Assembly (NCBI GenBank): GCA_964527565.1
Contig: CAZGOY010000067.1
Coordinates: forward strand, 1 to 12,230
DNA: 12,230 nt
Direction: 5' to 3'
From: JAGXQV01 sp964527565
Lineage (GTDB): Bacteria > Pseudomonadota > Gammaproteobacteria > Burkholderiales > Sulfuricellaceae
Shown here: in pieces, positions 1 through 6,284 of the stretch
Layout of the letters: each line of letters starts with the position of its first letter
How positions within the stretch are numbered: the first letter of the stretch is position 1
Notes under the pieces: model-generated
Databases searched by the model: none
What the model was told of the DNA's origin: nothing
What the model saw: only the letters and a program-made list of their open reading frames with translations
Translations under genes and position numbers: made by a program

Positions 1-145
1 TCGATGCTGCGCTGGCGCACATCGCTCAGCGGGTTGCGGCGGATTGAAAGTCCGGTTTGGGTGAACAACGTAAACTTTCACCACTCAAAAACCCCGCACC
101 AGCCGCAAGGACAGTTCGTGGGCAGACCTTTTCCCTTTTCCATTC

Positions 146-321
146 TTCTGGCGCTGGCGCTACAACGACCTGCGCCGCGAGAAAACCATGCCGAAGCCTC
201 ACTGCTGCTGGCACAGCTGGAAATCACCCTCAAGCGCCGCGCCGAGGAGGGACAGAAGCGCTTCATGACCATGGTCTCGCATGAATTCCGCACGCCGCTG
301 GCCATTATCGGCGCCGCTACG
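146..321 (+). pseudogene. Histidine kinase remnant (linker and HisKA H-box only)
   Basis: A fragment of a sensor histidine kinase. In the frame starting at 184 it reads through a helical linker into an H-box (MTMVSHEFRTPLAIIGAA), where the histidine would be the phosphorylated residue. The preceding membrane-exit stretch (WRWRYNDLRREK, 149-184) is in another frame, so a one-base shift near the AAAA run at 182-185 separates the two. No ATP-binding domain follows: similarity stops at about 321, exactly where the truncated minus-strand vapC ends. The H-box and linker resemble those of the intact 7TM-DISM kinase at 4356-6284, so the parent was probably a kinase of that family. Nothing recognisable lies in 1-145, apart from a short open frame ending at 45-47 that could be the tail of an upstream gene. 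That this is a dead remnant is clear; the exact limits are estimates. Confidence 0.7.
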
Positions 322-493
322 CCAACGGGAATGCCGGCTGCGAAACGATGCGCACAAAAGCGCCCTGCGTCAGTGCTGTGGTCGCCCAGCCCGATGCAGC
401 GGGCTGCCGGAACCATTTGCGCATCGTCATGTGGTGCTCGTGCGCAGGCCACAGCAGCGCGATCAGCGCGTTGGCGTCGAATAGCGCGGTCAT
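317..493 (-). pseudogene. vapC: vapC toxin, truncated after 58 residues
   Basis: The N-terminal part of a PIN-domain endoribonuclease toxin. It starts MTALFDANALIALLWP, with the first catalytic aspartate (D6) of the PIN fold, and continues to a GWATTALTQGAFVRIVSQPAF segment, the usual middle of this VapC subgroup. Family members run to about 130-140 residues; this one stops at 58 because it joins the kinase remnant on the opposite strand. The later acidic residues of the active site are therefore missing and nuclease activity is not expected. Its ATG overlaps the vapB stop codon by four bases (ATGA), the normal coupled arrangement. The antitoxin remains intact, so this is a half-dead module. 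Identity as VapC is confident; loss of function is inferred from the missing half. Confidence 0.8.
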
Positions 494-717
494 GCCGTCT
501 CTTCGAGGAGTTCCCGCACCTGCCGGGCCGTAACCGGCGGCGTATCGTCCGGCAGGTCGAATACCCACACGCCATCCACCTGCTTCATCGCCATCTGGCG
601 GCGATTTGCCAGACGAATCAACTCGGAAACCGCCTGCCCCAGCTTGAGGGCGCGTGCATGGGCGTAAGCGCTGGCCGTCTGGAATGCATCATCTTCTATG
701 GTAATGGTCGTTCTCAT
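490..717 (-). CDS. vapB: VapB-type antitoxin
   Basis: A 75-residue antitoxin, the first gene of a vapBC pair. The start MRTTITIEDDAFQTASAYA is a typical N-terminal DNA-binding segment of the ribbon-helix-helix type. It is followed by a helix (LKLGQAVSELIRLANRR) and an acidic C-terminal tail (VFDLPDDTPPVTARQVRELLEE) of the kind that wraps the toxin. In this family the antitoxin neutralises VapC and represses its own promoter together with the toxin. The stop codon overlaps the vapC ATG. The upstream Shine-Dalgarno sequence is poor: an AGGG lies about 12 bases and an AGGA 2 bases before the ATG. Since the partner toxin is truncated, the gene is probably a leftover or an antitoxin acting on toxins elsewhere; the latter is speculation. 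Confidence 0.85.
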   Translation of the reverse strand: MRTTITIEDDAFQTASAYAHARALKLGQAVSELIRLANRRQMAMKQVDGVWVFDLPDDTPPVTARQVRELLEETA

Positions 718-784
718 ATCCTGATACCCTGTGTTCTATTATTCATCATGGCAGAGAAGTGATACGCAATTTGCCCATTGCGCA

Positions 785-1192
785 TCAAATCAACTTAATC
801 AGCCGCACGCCGGGCAGACCGGCAAAATCGCCGACGTTCAGGGTCGCCAGGGCATAACCGTGCTCGATGGCCTGGGCGGCGATCCACAAGTCGTTGTAAC
901 GCGGCCGCGGGGAACGTCCGGCCTGTTTCACAGCCGCTGCCAGCAAGCCAAAGGCGCTGGCCGTGTCACGCGTCACCGGCAGCGTCGGACGCGCTTCAAC
1001 CTGCCGCAAACTGGCCGCGCGAGCGGCCCGCTCGACCGGGTCGGCGCAAGACTCGACACCAAAGGCCAGCTCGCCCAGCGAAACCACCGAGACAAACACC
1101 GGCGCATCGCCGGTGGCGGCAATCACGGTTGAAGACTCCACCTGACCGGAAGTCAGGCCCACCCACACGCAGCTATCGAGAATCACGCCCAT
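785..1192 (-). CDS. vapC: PIN-domain ribonuclease toxin (VapC type)
   Basis: A full-length 135-residue PIN-domain toxin, predicted to be a Mg-dependent endoribonuclease that cuts RNA when freed from its antitoxin. All four expected acidic positions are visible: D6 in VILDSCVWVGL, the glutamate in VSLGELAFGVE, the aspartate in RYNDLWIAAQA, and the aspartate of the C-terminal LNVGDFAGLPGV strand. The protein ends in the typical short strand GVRLIKLI. The ATG overlaps the end of the upstream antitoxin by ten bases, so the pair is one operon. Nothing is broken and the size fits the family. Its target RNA cannot be told from sequence; family members cut tRNA, rRNA or mRNA. Confidence 0.9.
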   Translation of the reverse strand: MGVILDSCVWVGLTSGQVESSTVIAATGDAPVFVSVVSLGELAFGVESCADPVERAARAASLRQVEARPTLPVTRDTASAFGLLAAAVKQAGRSPRPRYNDLWIAAQAIEHGYALATLNVGDFAGLPGVRLIKLI

Positions 1193-1437
1193 GGATCGCG
1201 CACCGTTTCGTCGAGCGGCGCACGCCGCTCCGCCAGCCAGGCGTCGCCTTGTTGCCGCGTCAGGGTCGGGCGCAGACCCGCCAGAGCCTGGGTAGCCGTC
1301 ATCATTGGCTCAGGCGGCACGATACGGGCAATCGTGACGTGATTGCGCTCGATGGCAATCGTCTCGCCGCGTGTCGCCACGCTATCCAGAATCGCCCGCG
1401 TGTTGCGCGCCAGAACCGTTGCCGAGATGGTTTGCAT
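1183..1437 (-). CDS. Phd/YefM-family antitoxin
   Basis: An 84-residue antitoxin preceding the PIN toxin. Its N-terminal half (MQTISATVLARNTRAILDSV, then GETIAIERNHVTIARIVP) has the layout of the Phd/YefM fold: a strand, a helix carrying asparagine and arginine, and a hairpin. The C-terminal half is charged and probably unfolded until bound (RPTLTRQQGDAWLAERRAPLDETVRDPWA would be the toxin-binding tail). The start at 1437 is chosen because a strong purine-rich ribosome site (GGGAGAGG) lies just before it, and upstream in-frame codons do not look like the family. The protein should block the toxin and repress the promoter at 1473-1502. A Phd-type antitoxin with a PIN toxin is a common pairing. 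Confidence 0.88.
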   Translation of the reverse strand: MQTISATVLARNTRAILDSVATRGETIAIERNHVTIARIVPPEPMMTATQALAGLRPTLTRQQGDAWLAERRAPLDETVRDPWA

Positions 1438-1466
1438 CGCCTCTCCCATGAGTAAAAGACATAACA

Positions 1467-1481
1467 GTACGCATTGTACGC
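1467..1481. repeat. Tandem GTACGC half-sites over the -10 box
   Basis: GTACGC occurs at 1467-1472 and again at 1476-1481, a nine-base period, with the core GTAC itself palindromic. The pair covers the -10 box of the Phd/PIN promoter. This is where an antitoxin acting as autorepressor would bind, so it is a candidate operator. Binding is inferred only. Confidence 0.4.
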
Positions 1482-1502
1482 AAAGGCGCAGCACAATGTC
1501 CA
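1473..1502 (-). promoter_or_regulatory. Promoter of the Phd/PIN operon
   Basis: On the minus strand a TGGACA -35 box (1502-1497) and a TACAAT -10 box (1478-1473) are separated by 18 bases, each one mismatch from the sigma-70 consensus. Transcription would start near 1466, giving a leader of about 29 bases with the GGGAGAGG ribosome site. The rest of the gap up to 1664 contains only a short inverted repeat GATTC-5-GAATC (1580-1594), of unclear role. Confidence 0.6.
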
Positions 1503-1664
1503 TGACGGCCAAGCCTCGCAATACAAGACAAATATCAGGAAAACACCGCCTCTTGTGAGAAATTGAGAGGTAAATGTGAGATTCCGCGAGAATCCACCCC
1601 AAGGCATCTTCCTAAAATCCGTGGCGTAAATCCCCCTACCCCGAATTTTTACGGAAGAGACGCC

Positions 1665-2009
1665 ATGAACGCCACCGCCACCGCCACCGACACCGGCGGC
1701 GGCAACGACACCGTCGGCTCGAAAGGCGGCAACGACACGCTCTACGGCGGCGACGGCATCGACATGGCGGGGCTGATAGGCACGCTGGCGGATTACACCT
1801 TGCGCCAGCAACAGGCGGAGGACGGCGTGGTGGAAATCGTGGTGCGCAACGTGCATAGCGGCAACACCCACAGCCTGCGCAACATCGAACTGCTGAAGGT
1901 CGGCAACGAAATCTACGCGGCGCTCAACGTGTTGCCGTCCGGCACGGTCGCGGTCGCCGCCGACAGGCCGCTGGCGGACTTCGGCGTGCCGGAGGGGTGG
2001 GTCGGGTGA
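1665..2009 (+). CDS. Small RTX-repeat protein, probably a remnant of a larger secreted protein
   Basis: A 114-residue open frame with a plausible ribosome site (GGAAGAG) before its ATG. The first 40 residues contain glycine-aspartate nonapeptides of the calcium-binding RTX type (GGGNDTVGSKGGNDTLYGGDGID). They are followed by a stretch often seen just after such repeats in haemolysin-like proteins (the ADYTLRQ segment, then VRNVHSGNTHSLRNIELLKVGNE). RTX proteins are normally hundreds to thousands of residues long and leave through type I secretion; here only one to two repeats and the cap region remain, with no N-terminal domain. It is either a remnant made by an internal deletion or a very small RTX protein. 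It lies next to other wreckage, which favours the remnant view. The 3' end overlaps a minus-strand remnant. Confidence 0.6.
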   Translation: MNATATATDTGGGNDTVGSKGGNDTLYGGDGIDMAGLIGTLADYTLRQQQAEDGVVEIVVRNVHSGNTHSLRNIELLKVGNEIYAALNVLPSGTVAVAADRPLADFGVPEGWVG

Positions 2010-2127
2010 GCTTGAGCCGCGCTTCGTCGGCCAGCTCGTCGCGTTTGATCAAGTTCTGGGCGAGCAGGCCAGCGTACACCAGCATGCGCAAGGTCATCCA
2101 CAGGTCCGGCTCGCTGTTTGTTGTGAT
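1924..2127 (-). pseudogene. Unrecognised minus-strand gene fragment downstream of the DUF2442 gene
   Basis: From 2127 to about 1995 this frame has a protein-like pattern, including the stretches EPDLWMTLRMLVYAGLLAQN and LIKRDELADEARLKL with regular helical spacing. Beyond that it runs into arginine/proline-rich sequence typical of an antisense frame of the RTX ORF. The frame opens directly at the stop of the DUF2442 gene without a good start codon; the first ATG is at 2097. It may be a small third gene of that operon (start at 2097) or the end of a lost gene fused here by deletion. The family is not recognised. Confidence 0.35.
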
Positions 2128-2621
2128 CAGGCATGAGCGGCAGCGTACTCACGGGCTGTGGGCAATCGCCGGGGCAGCATCTTCGCCTTCGGGCGCGTGG
2201 CTTCCCAACCCAGGCAGGCCAGCCAGATGGCGCGCGGGATGGCTTTGTGCGCGGTACGGTAGTAACTGACCATCCGGCGGCTGATGCCCAAGGCTTCGGC
2301 AGCCGTGGTCAGCGACAGACCGTTATGGTGCATCCAGCCGCCGAACATCTCGTGACTGACTTCACCAGCTTGTTCCTTGGCCCACGCATAGACGTTGTCC
2401 TCGCCAAATTCGGTATCGAACCACTCGATGCTGCCGCCCCACTCTGCAATATGCACACGCGCAAAAACATCAGGATCAAGGATGGGGGTGAGTGCCGGGC
2501 TTTTTTGCAGGATGCCGCCGACATCGACCTCCAGTACTTCACCCGTACTCCAGGTCGTACGCAAACGATAAGGCGCCAGGGCTTCGATAGCCTCCAGCTT
2601 CGGAAAAAAATACTCGCTCAT
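2127..2621 (-). CDS. DUF2442 protein with C-terminal helix-turn-helix, probable antitoxin
   Basis: A 164-residue two-domain protein. Residues 1-80 form a DUF2442 domain (MSEYFFPKLEAIEALAPYRL, then a strand GEVLEVDVGGIL and a VHIAEWGGSIEWFD segment). Residues 95-140 hold a helix-turn-helix (GLSLTTAAEALGISRRMVSY), followed by a basic tail. The start at 2621 is chosen because GGAGGAA lies seven bases upstream; the alternative at 2639 would consume this site. The ATG overlaps the stop of the DUF4160 gene by four bases (ATGA). DUF2442 genes are often found beside DUF4160 genes and the pair has been suggested as a TA system. The DNA-binding domain fits an antitoxin/autorepressor in a toxin-first operon, as in HigBA. 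The antitoxin role is inference. Confidence 0.8.
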   Translation of the reverse strand: MSEYFFPKLEAIEALAPYRLRTTWSTGEVLEVDVGGILQKSPALTPILDPDVFARVHIAEWGGSIEWFDTEFGEDNVYAWAKEQAGEVSHEMFGGWMHHNGLSLTTAAEALGISRRMVSYYRTAHKAIPRAIWLACLGWEATRPKAKMLPRRLPTAREYAAAHA

Positions 2622-2845
2622 GAATTGTTCCTCCGCCATTCGTTGAACAGGAAATCCCGGTTTGCTTCGATCCAGGCCAGTGCTTCGCGTATCTCGCGTT
2701 CCGTCACCCGCCCTTTGATCGCGAATTCATCGAGATCGACGGTGCATTCCCGTCCATCCCTCAGCCGGACGTGGACATGTGGTGGCGGGTGATCGTCGAG
2801 ATGCATGAGTACCCGCGTGTTATCGAAGCGCTGTAGGATCGGCAT
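2618..2845 (-). CDS. DUF4160 protein, probable toxin partner
   Basis: A 75-residue DUF4160 protein with the family signature: a conserved LDDHPPPHVHVRLRDG segment rich in histidine and proline, a strand pair (ECTVDLDEFAIKG) and a C-terminal helix (EIREALAWIEANRDFLFNEW). The length is normal for the family. No Shine-Dalgarno sequence is visible, but a good promoter ends seven bases before the ATG, which suggests a leaderless message. The gene overlaps the downstream DUF2442-HTH gene by four bases. The biochemical activity is not established as far as I know. The conserved HPPPHVHV core is the likely functional site; a toxin role comes only from gene size and pairing. Confidence 0.8.
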   Translation of the reverse strand: MPILQRFDNTRVLMHLDDHPPPHVHVRLRDGRECTVDLDEFAIKGRVTEREIREALAWIEANRDFLFNEWRRNNS

Positions 2846-2852
2846 GGGGTAG

Positions 2853-2881
2853 AGTGTAGTGCAATGGTTGCTCTGTGGCAA
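2853..2881 (-). promoter_or_regulatory. Promoter of the DUF4160/DUF2442 operon, apparently leaderless
   Basis: On the minus strand TTGCCA (2881-2876) and TACACT (2858-2853) are 17 bases apart. Only seven bases (CTACCCC) separate the -10 box from the ATG at 2845, placing the expected transcription start at or next to the start codon. No ribosome site is visible, in line with a leaderless transcript. Confidence 0.5.
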
Positions 2882-2935
2882 TCTTGGCTTGACTCCATTT
2901 TTCCCGTGATGGCTTCCTGTATGGCAGCCCGCGCA

Positions 2936-3245
2936 GGTTTCAGTAGCTTGTCCGTAGTCGACGGCAATGTTGAATGTACTGAAGTCTCTGGATACAAACT
3001 TGTCGTCGATGGCGCGACCCAGTCCGTAGCCTCGGGCGGCGTGTATGCGTATGCCCATCAGGGAGGAAGTTCCGAGACAAGCATCACCCTCTCGTTTTCC
3101 AACGGAGCGACATTCGACCCGCAATCGATTACGTTTGGCTACTGGGGAGCTGCGGGGACGCCGATCACTTTGCGCGCCACGTCGAACCTGGGAGGGGTTG
3201 TTGAACAGACCCGGACTGCTGGACAGATTCTCGCTTTCAATCCGA
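2936..3245 (+). pseudogene. Fragment of a secreted beta-rich protein
   Basis: An open plus-strand stretch that reads like an internal domain of an extracellular protein. It contains CTEVSGYKLVVDGATQS, then YAYAHQGGSSETSITLSFSN and FDPQSITFGYWGAAGTPITL: alternating strands rich in Ser, Thr and Gly with few charges. No start codon, signal peptide or ribosome site belongs to it. The open frame continues upstream to 2864, but there it reads an antisense version of the DUF4160 promoter region. After about 3245 it runs antisense over another remnant. It may come from the same lost secreted protein as the RTX piece at 1665-2009, since both lie on the plus strand, but no overlap proves this. The family is not recognised. 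Confidence 0.45.
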
Positions 3246-3247
3246 TT

Positions 3248-3363
3248 TCACCGGTCTGCGCGGGGGGCTTGCGGCATGTCGCCCAGCACCTGGATTGCCT
3301 GGCGCAGGTCTTCCGGGGTGCGCCGTGTTCCAGGCGGAACAGGGCTTCGCTGGCGTTGCGCAC
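3248..3363 (-). pseudogene. Unrecognised C-terminal gene remnant, frameshifted
   Basis: On the minus strand, NASEALFRLEHGAP (from 3363) continues in another frame as EDLRQAIQVLGDMPQAPRADR and then stops at 3250-3248. Joined across a shift near 3318, this gives a smooth helical C-terminus about 36 residues long. Nothing coding lies before it, so only the tail of a gene remains. The family is not recognised. The remaining gap to 3483 holds the promoter of the next operon. Confidence 0.35.
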
Positions 3364-3446
3364 TTACTGCGACCGTATAAGTTGGCACGGTACGAGCGGC
3401 AGGTGTCTAGCAGTCAAGAGACCTTGGTGTTGATGTGGCGTCGAAG

Positions 3447-3476
3447 TTGTTGCGCATGGAATCCTTGCGGTATCAT
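3447..3476 (+). promoter_or_regulatory. Candidate promoter of the outer-membrane protein/kinase/regulator operon
   Basis: A TATCAT -10 box (3471-3476, one mismatch from consensus) is preceded at 18 bases by a weak TTGTTG -35 box (3447-3452). The ATG at 3484 follows after seven bases, so the message could be leaderless. A weak -35 box would fit dependence on an activator, possibly the encoded regulator; that is inference. Confidence 0.4.
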
Positions 3477-3483
3477 GCCCGCC

Positions 3484-4356
3484 ATGTTTGCCAAGCTTCG
3501 TTTCCTCAGTCTGCTCCTGCCGGCGACAGTCAGCCACGCCGCCGTCAACGATGTCCTGCCCGGCGACTACTATCCCTTGCAACCAGGCCAAACCACGCTG
3601 ACGGCCTATGCCTATGACCGGGAAATCCAGGGGCCGTATGCCGGAGGACGTAAAACTTTCGACGGCCGCATTGATAGCCGCGTGCTCGCCTTGCGCGCCG
3701 CCCGGTTTTTCCGGGTTGGCGACACCATCCTGGCTGGTGTCGCGGTGCTGCCCTGGTCAGGCTCGCGGGTGGCCCCCGCGCCGCTGGCCACCGCCCTGGG
3801 CGCGAAGGCCGAAGGCTTGAGCGACCTGCGCCTTGGTCTCACCGCCTGGCTGATCAATGACAAAACCGCCGCCCACTATCTTGGCCTGAGCAGCATGCTG
3901 ATTGCACCGACCGGCGATTACGACGCCCGGCAGGTACTCAACGCGGGCGAGAACCGCTGGCGATATGTTCTGTCCGCTGGCTGGCAAAAGGACATCACCC
4001 CGCGCTTCCTTGTCGAACTTTCCCCCGAGATCGCCTTCTATGGCGACAACAACGACTACACCGGCAATCGCAAGCTTGAGCAACGCGCCAGCCATGCCCT
4101 GACCGGCTATCTGCGCTGGCGCGTCAGTCCGGCCTGGCATGTGCATGTTGGCGGACAGATCAATCGCGGCGGCGAAACCCACATCAACGGCGCCGATCAG
4201 CGCAACCCGGCCAACAACGAGCGTGTGATGGCCGGCATGAACTGGTTCCTGCCGCACCAGCAACAGATCATCCTGCGCCTTGCCCGCGACACGTCCGTTA
4301 ACAACGGCTTTTGCACCGACCACGAGATTCTGCTGCGCTACCAGATAGGGTTCTGA
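3484..4356 (+). CDS. MetA-family outer-membrane beta-barrel protein (Phenol_MetA_deg type)
   Basis: A 290-residue outer-membrane protein. It has a signal peptide (MFAKLRFLSLLLPATVSHA, cleavage after SHA), then the family's opening (DVLPGDYYPLQPGQTTLTAY). A succession of amphipathic strands follows, such as GLSDLRLGLTAWLI, YLGLSSMLIAPTGDYD, WRYVLSAGWQKDITPRFLVE and ALTGYLRWRVSPAWHVHVGG. The protein ends in phenylalanine (LLRYQIGF), the C-terminal signal for barrel insertion. Members of PF13557 are annotated as transporters of aromatic compounds, but the link is loose. The start at 3484 is preferred over 3475 because the -10 box occupies 3471-3476. Its stop codon overlaps the kinase ATG (TGATG), so it belongs to a sensory operon and may admit or present the signal. 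The family call is firm; the substrate is unknown. Confidence 0.82.
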   Translation: MFAKLRFLSLLLPATVSHAAVNDVLPGDYYPLQPGQTTLTAYAYDREIQGPYAGGRKTFDGRIDSRVLALRAARFFRVGDTILAGVAVLPWSGSRVAPAPLATALGAKAEGLSDLRLGLTAWLINDKTAAHYLGLSSMLIAPTGDYDARQVLNAGENRWRYVLSAGWQKDITPRFLVELSPEIAFYGDNNDYTGNRKLEQRASHALTGYLRWRVSPAWHVHVGGQINRGGETHINGADQRNPANNERVMAGMNWFLPHQQQIILRLARDTSVNNGFCTDHEILLRYQIGF

Positions 4357-6284
4357 TGCGCAGCTTGCTGCTTGGTTTATTGCTACTGCTGCTGTCGCCG
4401 CTGTTGCGTGCCGACACCCCGCCGCTCATTACCTTCGAGCAAGGGCAGCTCAGCGTCCTGCGTGATCCTTCGAAACAGCTAACGCTGGAACAAGCGCGTG
4501 CGGCACGCGCCGCCGGACAGTTCCGGCCGCTTCCCGGCAATCTCGGCCTCGGCTACATCCCCGACGCGGTCTGGCTGCATCTGTCCGTCGAACGCACGGC
4601 CGGGCAGTCGTCCGCCGACTGGCTGGAAATCATGCCGCCCTACCTCGACGACGTACAACTCTTCCACATCCGCCCCGACGGCACGATCGACACGCGGCGC
4701 GGCGGCGACCGCCTGCCACAGTCCGCCAAGGAAGAGGACTACCGAGGCACCCTGTTCAAACTGGAGTGGCAGCCTGGCGCGCATGAAATCTATCTGCGTC
4801 TGCAAACCACCAGCACCATGGCCGCCATCGTCAAGCTCTGGCAGCCCGACCGCTTCGAGCGCCACCTGCGCCTCGGCTACTTCGCCTACGGTCTTTACTT
4901 CAGCCTGATCCTGACCGTGCTGCTATTCAACACCGTCAACTGGCTGGTATCGCGGCGGTGGATTTTCCTGGTCTATGTCGGCTACCTGTTCCTGAACGCG
5001 CTGCAGTGGCTGGGCATCAACGGCTTCGTCGCCGAATTTATTTTCCCCGCACAGCCGCTGCTGGCCAACCTGACGCTCGGCATGAGCCTGTCGCTGGCCG
5101 CCGCCATGGCCTTCGGCTTCTTCATCATGGTGCTTGAGCTCAAGCAGCACCACCCCGCGCTCTATCGCATCAGTCTGGTCGGCATGGTGCTGTGTATCGT
5201 CACTGCGCTGGCCACGCCGCTCGGCTACTATGGCATCTTCGCCCCTTGGATGCTGGGCTTTGGTGTCCTGGCCTTGTGCGGCGTGCCCTGGCCTGCGCTG
5301 CGGCTGTGGCGGACGGGCGACCTCTGGGCGCGTCTGCTGGCGACCGCCTACCTGATTTATGGCGTGCTGATCGGCATCAACATCCTCGGCGTGTTGGCGG
5401 TGCTGCCCTTCGGCGAGACCATCAATCTTGCCGGCATGACCAGCAACATCGCCCACATCCTGCTGCTGCACTTCGCCATTCTGCTCCACTACCGGCGTAT
5501 CGAAGCCGATCATGCCGAGGCGCTGGAGAAGTCGGCGCTGGCGATACGGCAGGCGGCGCTGGAAAAAACCCATCGCGAAGACCAGGACAAGCTGCTGGCG
5601 ATGATTACCCACGAAATCCGCACCCCCATCGCGGTTATCGACGCCGCCACGCAGTCCCTGGAGGTGCTCGACGAAACGCCCAGCGCCGATCGCGAGGAAC
5701 GCTACGAGCGCATCCGCCGTTCGGTCGACCGGCTCAGCGTGCTGCTCGACCTCACCGTGGCGCAAACGCGAAGCGATGTCGGCAACTGGCCGCTCACGCA
5801 GGGCACGTTCGACCCGGCGGCCTTGACGGATGAGGTGGTCGGCCTGCTCGGCAGCCCCGTGGCGCAACGCGTCGCCGTCACCGCCGTGGAACCGTTGCCG
5901 AAGCCCATCGGCGACGACCGCATGCTGCGTTTCGCCCTGCTCAACCTGCTCGACAACGCCGGCAAGTATTCGCCGCCCGATACGCCGGTGCGCGTCCGTA
6001 TCGAAGCCGTCAACGGGGGGGTGGCCTGGCGGGTGGAGGATGATGGTCCAGGCATTCCGCCGGGCATGGAAGAAAAGATTTTCGAGAAATACGTGCGGGC
6101 CGGCGAAACGGCTGAGAAGGGGGGCAAAGCCGGTCTCGGTCTTGGCCTGTATCTGGCGCGCCACATCGTCAAGCGCCATGGTGGCAAACTCACCGTCGAA
6201 ACCGGGCGGCAACGGGGTGGAGGGGCCTGCTTCGTGTGTTGGCTGCCAATCGATCATCTTTCGCCCCAAGAGGACGCACAGTGA
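4356..6284 (+). CDS. 7TM-DISM sensor histidine kinase
   Basis: A 642-residue hybrid sensor made of a signal peptide (residues 1-19), a periplasmic 7TMR-DISMED2 domain (about 25-155, with the typical VWLHLSVER strand), a seven-helix 7TMR-DISM membrane unit (about 170-378) and a coiled linker. The HisKA domain follows, with the phosphoacceptor H419 in MITHEIRTPIAVIDAA. The HATPase domain has an N-box (LLNLLDNAGKY, N530 and N534), a G1 box (DDGPGIP near D563) and a G2 box (GLGLGLYLARHIVKRHGG, about 592-609). All catalytic motifs are present. DISMED2 domains resemble carbohydrate-binding modules, so a soluble sugar-like or small-molecule signal is possible. The ATG shares its A with the preceding stop, and the stop overlaps the regulator's GTG (GTGA), so all three proteins should be made together. 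It would phosphorylate the downstream regulator. Confidence 0.93.
   Translation: MRSLLLGLLLLLLSPLLRADTPPLITFEQGQLSVLRDPSKQLTLEQARAARAAGQFRPLPGNLGLGYIPDAVWLHLSVERTAGQSSADWLEIMPPYLDDVQLFHIRPDGTIDTRRGGDRLPQSAKEEDYRGTLFKLEWQPGAHEIYLRLQTTSTMAAIVKLWQPDRFERHLRLGYFAYGLYFSLILTVLLFNTVNWLVSRRWIFLVYVGYLFLNALQWLGINGFVAEFIFPAQPLLANLTLGMSLSLAAAMAFGFFIMVLELKQHHPALYRISLVGMVLCIVTALATPLGYYGIFAPWMLGFGVLALCGVPWPALRLWRTGDLWARLLATAYLIYGVLIGINILGVLAVLPFGETINLAGMTSNIAHILLLHFAILLHYRRIEADHAEALEKSALAIRQAALEKTHREDQDKLLAMITHEIRTPIAVIDAATQSLEVLDETPSADREERYERIRRSVDRLSVLLDLTVAQTRSDVGNWPLTQGTFDPAALTDEVVGLLGSPVAQRVAVTAVEPLPKPIGDDRMLRFALLNLLDNAGKYSPPDTPVRVRIEAVNGGVAWRVEDDGPGIPPGMEEKIFEKYVRAGETAEKGGKAGLGLGLYLARHIVKRHGGKLTVETGRQRGGGACFVCWLPIDHLSPQEDAQ

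Noticed and set aside
4..762. A single plus-strand gene of 252 codons
   Set aside because: Only the part to about 321 is kinase-like; the rest is antisense to vapC and vapB.
1438..1602. Longer N-terminus for the Phd antitoxin
   Set aside because: The extra residues include the promoter region and do not resemble the family; the GGGAGAGG site supports 1437.
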